Shown one piece after another: positions 45,101-45,893 of a DNA stretch of 45,893 bases. Under the pieces are notes generated by a model that was not told where the DNA came from, did not search any database, and was given only the letters and a program-made list of their open reading frames with translations. The translations under genes and the position numbers were made by a program. This stretch comes from Elysia marginata (taxonomy: Eukaryota; Mollusca; Gastropoda; Plakobranchidae), in assembly GCA_019649035.1 (NCBI GenBank), contig BMAT01010125.1, forward strand, positions 29,826 through 75,718, given 5' to 3'. Position 1 is the first letter of the stretch. Each line of letters begins with the position of its first letter.

Positions 45101-45893
45101 AGAGATTGCAGTAGACACAACAAGCACAACTTTTTCTTACCGGTAATCTCATGAAAGTTAACTAAGGATTAAACAAAAACTCAGTTTTCAAAACTTTCCA
45201 GATTTGTCAAATTCTAAGAAGCATTACAAAATACACAATTTCATCGGACTCTTTCCTAATCCAGCCACAACATGTAACCATGCATACTAAATGGCAATGT
45301 TAAAACATAAAAGAAATATATATTGCCACCCAAAAATATCTCATAATCGATCAAAATGCCATAACATTTGCTCAAAAGCTGTTGACGTTGGTTCCAAATA
45401 ACTGTGGCCTGACAAGTCACCAGATCCCTTTTAGTCTTAGAGACAATCAAGTGTTCACTAGTAAAATTTCAAACTTTCTTAAGTTCAAGGAAACATGCAG
45501 TGGAAACCTTATGAATTGAAGTCTGATAATTCAAAACTCTCTTAACTCAAGGTTTGCTCCTTGCGAGGTTTCTTTTTCAGTTTTGGCTTGTTGAATACTG
45601 GTAATAAGTTGGTTCAGTTCAATTCTTTTATTACTGTTCCCTGTGACGCTTAGTCATAAAATGTACATCATGTTTTGCTCTGCGAAAGAGGGATATTTAA
45701 GGCTGAGTTATTTGAATTCTGACGACACAATTGGAATTCAGCAATGTTAAAAATATACAAACAATCCCTTCTCTAACCAAAAACTGCCTTGTCATGGCGA
45801 TTAACAGAACCTACTTCACGATGGGGTTAAAGAATAAATTAATTCTTCTCAACAAACTCACTTGGAAGTTGTGAGAAGAACAAACAAGCTCAC
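20803..45893 (-). CDS. TPCN1: Two-pore channel, TPC1-like; last 602 residues, 20 exons
   Basis: Two-pore channels are endolysosomal cation channels with two six-helix domains, working as dimers and responding to NAADP (via partners) and PI(3,5)P2. The visible part starts just before filter I. In window-residue numbers: filter I TTSNYPDVMMPSY (8-20); S6 of domain I with LLAVVYDSF then a Lys-rich segment (EKSKVKS) matching the vertebrate PI(3,5)P2 region; an EF-hand-like loop in the linker (117-128); the domain II S4 with R272, R275 and R278 (VLRPFRLLRLFKVKRRYRDV); a luminal loop with the sequon NTS; and filter II VVNNWYIIMEG (371-381). It ends with S6 and a long cytosolic tail. All 20 exons are joined by GT-AG introns with matching phases. 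The NNW filter and the SYHK..FFIVYLSLELYF stretch favour TPC1 over TPC2; TPC3 cannot be excluded. The N-terminal third lies beyond 45893. Confidence 0.92.
21130..22230. other. TPC1 intron 19-20
   Basis: No element or gene recognised. AT-rich sequence. Confidence 0.4.
22231..22308 (-). CDS. TPCN1: TPC1 exon 19, C-terminal cytosolic domain
   Basis: The acceptor is ctttccag and the donor gtgagt. It encodes GQYVFKGESQRSREDFSLRM, then YRDEVE. It aligns with human [23 protein letters not shown]. Confidence 0.93.
22565..24525 (+). pseudogene. CR1-like LINE reverse transcriptase, decayed
   Basis: Reading + in shifting frames: LPNQSCDLYPMLTEIL, FNESLQSGKV, NIFRPVSNLSFFDL, NRYQSAYRASYTC, DLSAAFYTADHILLSRL, TQGSVLSPTRFTLYTQPL and FAHDTQLYTG, then much later HHLKWLPVKERIKYKLAL. 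These are the palm motifs of a non-LTR reverse transcriptase in order. The catalytic FADD is FAHD (about 23309-23320), and stops and frameshifts are frequent. The 3' end (about 24410-24525) has the GTAAAGTGC, GCTATATAAGTG and ATTATTATC tail typical of CR1/L2-like LINEs. It lies antisense in the TPC1 intron between exons 18 and 19; it is 5' truncated. Confidence 0.82.
24526..25021. other. TPC1 intron remainder before exon 18
   Basis: Nothing recognised. A tttctggctcatttt segment near 24760 weakly recalls the unnamed repeat family. Confidence 0.35.
25022..25128 (-). CDS. TPCN1: TPC1 exon 18, C-terminal cytosolic domain
   Basis: The acceptor is tcctgtag and the donor gtaagt. It encodes (D)DGVYKEEVALSENEMHM, then VNVLSCPLTGDFIAAGET. 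Similarity to human TPC1 is modest here. Phases fit both neighbours. A SINE begins 70 bp upstream of its acceptor. Confidence 0.9.
25199..25466 (-). repeat. tRNA-derived SINE
   Basis: On the - strand, 25466-25398 is tRNA-like: GCGTGGCAGAGTGGTTAGCG (A box), then GGTCGCGGGTTCGATTCCCG (B box). The loop around CTCGAGA suggests a Ser/Leu-type tRNA origin. A body follows with CCTTGGGAAAGCACTTTACC and a GTCCACCCACCTGT segment, recalling the shared central domain of several metazoan SINEs. It ends in GGGATTAATATAGTGTAT and an A tail (T run at 25199-25210 on +). The orientation is the same as TPC1. It is well preserved. Confidence 0.85.
25467..26551. other. TPC1 intron 17-18, part without recognised elements
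   Basis: AT-rich sequence with no coding match. Near 25729 the motif aataaaggggaccatt resembles aataaaggggcccatt near 14459. That is the only similarity noticed. Confidence 0.35.
26552..26642 (-). CDS. TPCN1: TPC1 exon 17, S6 of domain II
   Basis: The acceptor is tattcag and the donor gtaagt. It encodes VVMNIVVAFVLESFMFRINY, then RRQMHLDTID and one base of Asp. It matches human [20 protein letters not shown]. Confidence 0.96.
26893..27195. mobile_element. hAT-like MITE with 6-bp target duplication
   Basis: This 303-bp element begins CAAGGGTGGGCACTAC. Its other end, on the opposite strand, begins CAGGGATGGGTAATGTC, a typical hAT-style CAGGG-TGGG terminus. Both ends continue with a CAGGACT/CCTGA-rich, A-rich subterminal part. 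The six bases TAAACT directly precede (26887-26892) and directly follow (27196-27201) it. It has no coding capacity. hAT elements usually make 8-bp duplications, so the superfamily is tentative. Confidence 0.65.
27202..27764. other. TPC1 intron 16-17, part without recognised elements
   Basis: AT-rich; no gene or element recognised. Confidence 0.35.
27765..28205 (-). pseudogene. RTE-type LINE, C-terminal fragment
   Basis: The frame from 28187 to 27765 encodes YRCEAWTISKQMEAKLEAAE, then MWFLRRMLRISWTERKSNET, a FLGHVMRRGKLEHLITTGKL segment and GKRGRGKQREK. This is the well-known C-terminal region downstream of the reverse transcriptase of RTE-like LINEs. It ends near a TCATCATCATC simple repeat, as usual for RTE 3' ends. 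The copy is severely 5' truncated and the reverse transcriptase itself is absent. It lies in the TPC1 intron in the sense direction. Confidence 0.85.
28501..28569 (-). CDS. TPCN1: TPC1 exon 16, after filter II into S6
   Basis: The acceptor is gttgcag and the donor gtgagt. It encodes EGYAHAYSEWVRVYFMLFYI, then VMM. It aligns with human [24 protein letters not shown]. Confidence 0.95.
28570..29071. other. TPC1 intron 15-16, left part
   Basis: No feature recognised. Confidence 0.35.
29072..29493. mobile_element. Tigger/pogo-like MITE, copy 2 (diverged)
   Basis: It shares with the copy at 10742-11142, in order, gataaataaa, an A-rich caaag-agaa block, the interior agtcagca-gt-gataaag segment, aaaaaattcc, and a right end actatattg followed by TA, matching actacactg followed by TA. 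The left end is shorter and diverged. Boundaries are approximate. Confidence 0.55.
29712..29758 (-). CDS. TPCN1: TPC1 exon 15, filter II
   Basis: The acceptor is tcaacag and the donor gtgagt. It encodes (V)TLFELTVVNNWYIIM. The second pore filter with NNW is identical to human TPC1. Confidence 0.97.
29759..30464. other. TPC1 intron 14-15
   Basis: No coding or repeat feature recognised. Confidence 0.35.
30465..30559 (-). CDS. TPCN1: TPC1 exon 14, luminal loop before filter II
   Basis: The acceptor is aaccccag and the donor gtaaga. It encodes (V)NTSVESYYRDSDSGNTG, then FYYLNNFDNIFISG and one base of Val. NTS is an N-glycosylation sequon at the place where human TPC1 is glycosylated. FDNI is conserved. 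Confidence 0.95.
30560..31120. other. TPC1 intron 13-14
   Basis: No feature recognised beyond short A runs. Confidence 0.35.
31121..31210 (-). CDS. TPCN1: TPC1 exon 13, S5 of domain II
   Basis: The acceptor is tcctcag and the donor gtaagt. It encodes (S)LSICIITVYYFFAIIGM, then ELFLNVKLKNCC and two bases of Val. It matches human LIFYYCFAIVGMEFF. The preceding intron holds the large assembly gap. Confidence 0.95.
31211..32179. other. TPC1 intron 12-13, part left of the RAG1-like fragment
   Basis: At 31620-31812 there is G+C-richer, complex sequence that may belong to a transposon. Its last 12 bases (ttgtctatgcaa, 31801-31812) recur in the same orientation at 33476-33487, on the other side of the gap. 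No protein family was recognised in it. Confidence 0.35.
32262..32372 (+). pseudogene. RAG1-N-terminal-like or ZAD-like zinc-binding fragment, first half
   Basis: From ATG at 32262 the frame reads MDNFNESHRSKLYELCRLCG, then QLVLTMKEKRRNEPFLL, where it runs into 18 G and the assembly gap. The C-x2-C-G pair (residues 16, 19, 20) preceded by KLYEL resembles the LCRICG start of the RAG1 N-terminal region, also found in molluscan N-RAG-TP transposon proteins. A good splice acceptor (T tract then ggtacag, ending 32179) lies upstream on the same strand. It is antisense inside a TPC1 intron. A ZAD-type zinc-finger-associated domain is the main alternative. Confidence 0.45.
32391..32772. other. Assembly gap of 382 N next to an 18-G run
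   Basis: Unknown sequence; its left edge is a pure G run (32373-32390). The stated length may be an estimate. It interrupts an ORF whose two halves look related, and it lies within a TPC1 intron, so the channel coding sequence is not affected. Confidence 0.99.
32776..32871 (+). pseudogene. RAG1-N-terminal-like or ZAD-like zinc-binding fragment, second half
   Basis: The frame directly after the gap reads ENELKIRVMNESYATFLDQ, then ETERCNRCYYKI and a TAA stop at 32869-32871. The C-x2-C followed by Y-Y-K corresponds to the FCHNCW-type second Cys pair that closes the same zinc site in RAG1. The frame differs from that of the first half by the nominal gap length, which is uninformative if the gap size is estimated. 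The stop just after the Cys pair suggests truncation or an exon end. Confidence 0.45.
32872..33538. other. TPC1 intron 12-13, part right of the gap
   Basis: AT-rich until about 33350, then a G+C-rich stretch (33360-33450) with a cgggttcaaaagg motif resembling a tRNA B box. No complete SINE structure could be shown. Confidence 0.35.
33539..33610 (-). CDS. TPCN1: TPC1 exon 12, end of S4 and S4-S5 linker
   Basis: The acceptor is atctgcag and the donor gtgaga. It encodes (R)LFKVKRRYRDVLGTLFL, then LFSKLI and two bases of Ser. It matches human LFKLKERYRNVLDTMFELL. Confidence 0.96.
33972..34076 (-). CDS. TPCN1: TPC1 exon 11, S3-S4 of domain II
   Basis: The acceptor is ttttgcag and the donor gtatgc. 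It encodes (V)FDFLVTAVSVVGVFGE, then IFENSFYYVIVLRPFRLL and two bases of Arg. The S4 arginines of the functional voltage sensor region begin here. Confidence 0.97.
34273..34452. repeat. Unnamed interspersed repeat, copy 4
   Basis: It shares, in order with the copies near 11.5 and 16.7 kb, atctttccataaaatt, tttatgcattttccaac, ctttggaagct, aaaaaatgcactgttc and ttgaaacatccagctcatctagagtg. It lies in the TPC1 intron between exons 10 and 11. Confidence 0.65.
34453..35395. other. TPC1 intron 10-11 remainder
   Basis: No feature recognised. Confidence 0.35.
35396..35468 (-). CDS. TPCN1: TPC1 exon 10, S2-S3 of domain II
   Basis: The acceptor is gtgctag and the donor gtaagt. It encodes (I)YCVEAVIKMLGRGPK, then DYFTSGWD and two bases of Val. 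It matches human [23 protein letters not shown]. Confidence 0.95.
35469..36592. other. TPC1 intron 9-10
   Basis: It has A-rich tracts near 35630-35660 and 35875-35890. No gene or element recognised. Confidence 0.35.
36593..36658 (-). CDS. TPCN1: TPC1 exon 9, S1-S2 loop and S2
   Basis: The acceptor is tttgtccag and the donor gtaagt. It encodes (T)SSTMMKKYNFASS, then WISITFVC and the first base of Ile. Phases fit both neighbours exactly. The loop is poorly conserved, but the SWISITFVCIYCVEAVIK continuity is clear. Confidence 0.88.
36659..37787. other. TPC1 intron 8-9
   Basis: It has several A runs (around 37126-37190 and 37287-37296). No gene or element recognised. Confidence 0.35.
37788..37844 (-). 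CDS. TPCN1: TPC1 exon 8, domain II S1
   Basis: The acceptor is ttaccctag and the donor gtaagt. It encodes (Y)TVIAGNFLWILIETISIS and the first base of Thr. It aligns with human LVVAVNGVWILVETF. Confidence 0.93.
38363..38407 (-). CDS. TPCN1: TPC1 exon 7, start of domain II S1
   Basis: The acceptor is tattacag and the donor gtaagt. It encodes (G)LHCFATWKYFDYFI plus the first base of Tyr. It is only 45 bp and is phase-linked on both sides. Confidence 0.88.
38787..38788. other. Two-base assembly gap next to a C run
   Basis: Two N are followed by a run of C (38789-38805). The true missing length is unknown. No TPC1 exon appears to be lost here, because exons 6 and 7 join in phase. Confidence 0.95.
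39597..39770 (+). repeat. Possible degraded tRNA-derived SINE
   Basis: An A-box-like stretch, aagtggcaaggcggtgggtg, is followed about 30 bases on by aaaggttcgaatc, a near-perfect B box. The region downstream to about 39770 could be its body, but no tail was identified. Confidence 0.4.
41042..41105 (-). CDS. TPCN1: TPC1 exon 6, linker before domain II
   Basis: The acceptor is a T- and C-rich tract ending cccacag; the donor is gtttgc, an unusual but GT donor. It encodes LKSEADLWSSDFPQPFRSLF, then K and the first base of Gly. It was found by the required phase (0 in, 1 out) and by alignment with human HWFDELPRTALLIFKG. It is the weakest conserved exon of the gene. Confidence 0.8.
41518..41627 (-). 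CDS. TPCN1: TPC1 exon 5, EF-hand-like linker segment
   Basis: The acceptor is gtttccag and the donor gtcagt. It encodes (T)RREYYLMFKSLN, SSKSGTLSNEEFFRVYD and VVRLKWK. The 12-residue loop from Asn to Glu has Gly at position 6, Leu at 8 and Glu at 12, like an EF-hand. Confidence 0.96.
41628..43188. other. TPC1 intron 4-5
   Basis: Mostly AT-rich. At 42366-42425 a tagctcagcagtttagtgg segment looks like a tRNA A box, but the B box is not convincing. Around 42540-42700 the sequence is G+C-richer without a recognised product. Confidence 0.4.
43189..43252 (-). CDS. TPCN1: TPC1 exon 4, linker
   Basis: The acceptor is gatttcag and the donor gtgagt. It encodes NRHQMNVKHFIGMMEYFQPN, then R, ending on the first base of the next codon. 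It aligns with human ISYRQFEGLMRFYKPR. Confidence 0.92.
43253..43974. other. TPC1 intron 3-4
   Basis: No feature recognised. Confidence 0.35.
43975..44091 (-). CDS. TPCN1: TPC1 exon 3, end of S6 and start of the linker
   Basis: The acceptor is tttcacag and the donor the less usual gttggt. It encodes LLAVVYDSFSNLEKSKVKSL, then FFHKHEGCMHAFRLLVTQE. The Lys residues after S6 correspond to the region contacting PI(3,5)P2 in mouse TPC1. Confidence 0.95.
44231..44369. repeat. Tandem duplication of a 72-bp unit
   Basis: acagaaagcaaatcaatag starts at 44231 and a near-identical copy starts at 44303. Both run through gtgaattcaagaaccatata and an A run to atggaaac. The second copy ends about 30 bp from the donor of TPC1 exon 2, inside the intron. 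Confidence 0.9.
44399..44498 (-). CDS. TPCN1: TPC1 exon 2, filter I and S6 of domain I
   Basis: The acceptor is gtttggcag and the donor gtaagt. It encodes (N)YPDVMMPSYHKSRFY, then ALFFIVYLSLELYFLMNL. It is nearly identical to TPC1 around the first pore filter. Confidence 0.97.
44499..45861. other. TPC1 intron 1-2
   Basis: It contains a Tigger-type terminal repeat near 45499. Otherwise AT-rich with no recognised gene. Confidence 0.4.
45499..45590 (+). mobile_element. Tigger/pogo-type terminal inverted repeat, one end
   Basis: It starts CAGTGGAAACCTTATGAATT and continues gaagtctgataattcaaaac, ctctcttaactcaagg, tttgctccttgcgagg. This is the layout of Tigger ends, and it resembles the right end of the transposon at 4865 (CACTGGAGACCTC then gaagtcttataatttgaa). 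The opposite end was not found in the window, and no transposase remains are visible. Confidence 0.55.
45862..45893 (-). CDS. TPCN1: TPC1 exon 1 of 20 visible (partial), entry to filter I
   Basis: The last 32 bases of an exon cut by the window edge encode VSLFVLLTTS plus AA of Asn. The donor is gtgagt. It matches the human TPC1 SLFVLLTTAN segment. Confidence 0.9.

Noticed and set aside
1..45893. CRISPR arrays, operons, riboswitches, phage or bacterial systems
   Set aside because: Spliced conserved animal genes and animal transposons fill the window; the tandem repeats present have no unique regular spacers.

Overview
The window is nuclear DNA of an animal. It is AT-rich, has GT-AG introns, and holds many decayed transposons and long homopolymers. 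Two conserved genes face each other tail to tail. The transposon mix (Tigger/pogo, CR1-like and RTE-like LINEs, a tRNA-derived SINE, MITEs, a RAG1-N-terminal-like zinc-finger fragment) and the quality of the protein matches fit a lophotrochozoan, perhaps a gastropod mollusc. That taxonomic guess is inference.

Left gene, + strand, 1108-8319: five exons encode the last 189 residues of an ADP-ribose pyrophosphatase domain of NUDT9 type with an intact Nudix box. It is either NUDT9 or the NUDT9-H tail of a TRPM2-like channel; the upstream exons that would decide this lie outside the window or were not found. Its introns hold a broken Tigger transposase gene (2.4-4.87 kb), the inverted 3' tail of a retroelement (about 1.4 kb) and a broken BED-like zinc-finger fragment (7.67-7.98 kb).

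Middle, 8.3-20.8 kb: about 12.5 kb between the two stop codons with no recognised gene. It holds a Tigger-like MITE with TA target duplications, two adjacent copies of an unnamed repeat of about 180 bp (with a third further on and a fourth inside the TPC1 gene), two minisatellites, and one 194-codon minus-strand ORF of unknown status.

Right gene, - strand, 45893-20803: twenty exons, all phase-consistent, encode the last 602 residues of a two-pore channel, most like TPC1 (TPCN1). They run from pore filter I through the linker and domain II to a long Ser-rich C-terminal tail. Its introns contain a CR1-like LINE copy, a SINE, an RTE 3' fragment, a hAT-like MITE with a perfect 6-bp target duplication, a second copy of the Tigger-like MITE, a Tigger-type terminal repeat, and two assembly gaps bordered by G or C homopolymers. 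The larger gap splits what looks like a RAG1-N-terminal-like zinc-binding ORF.

The two genes are not an operon. They are linked thematically: TPC1 is an endolysosomal cation channel tied to NAADP and PI(3,5)P2 signalling, and the NUDT9 domain binds or hydrolyses ADP-ribose, another NAD-derived calcium messenger. I found no multi-gene novel system; the RAG1-like fragment and the unnamed repeat family are the best leads.
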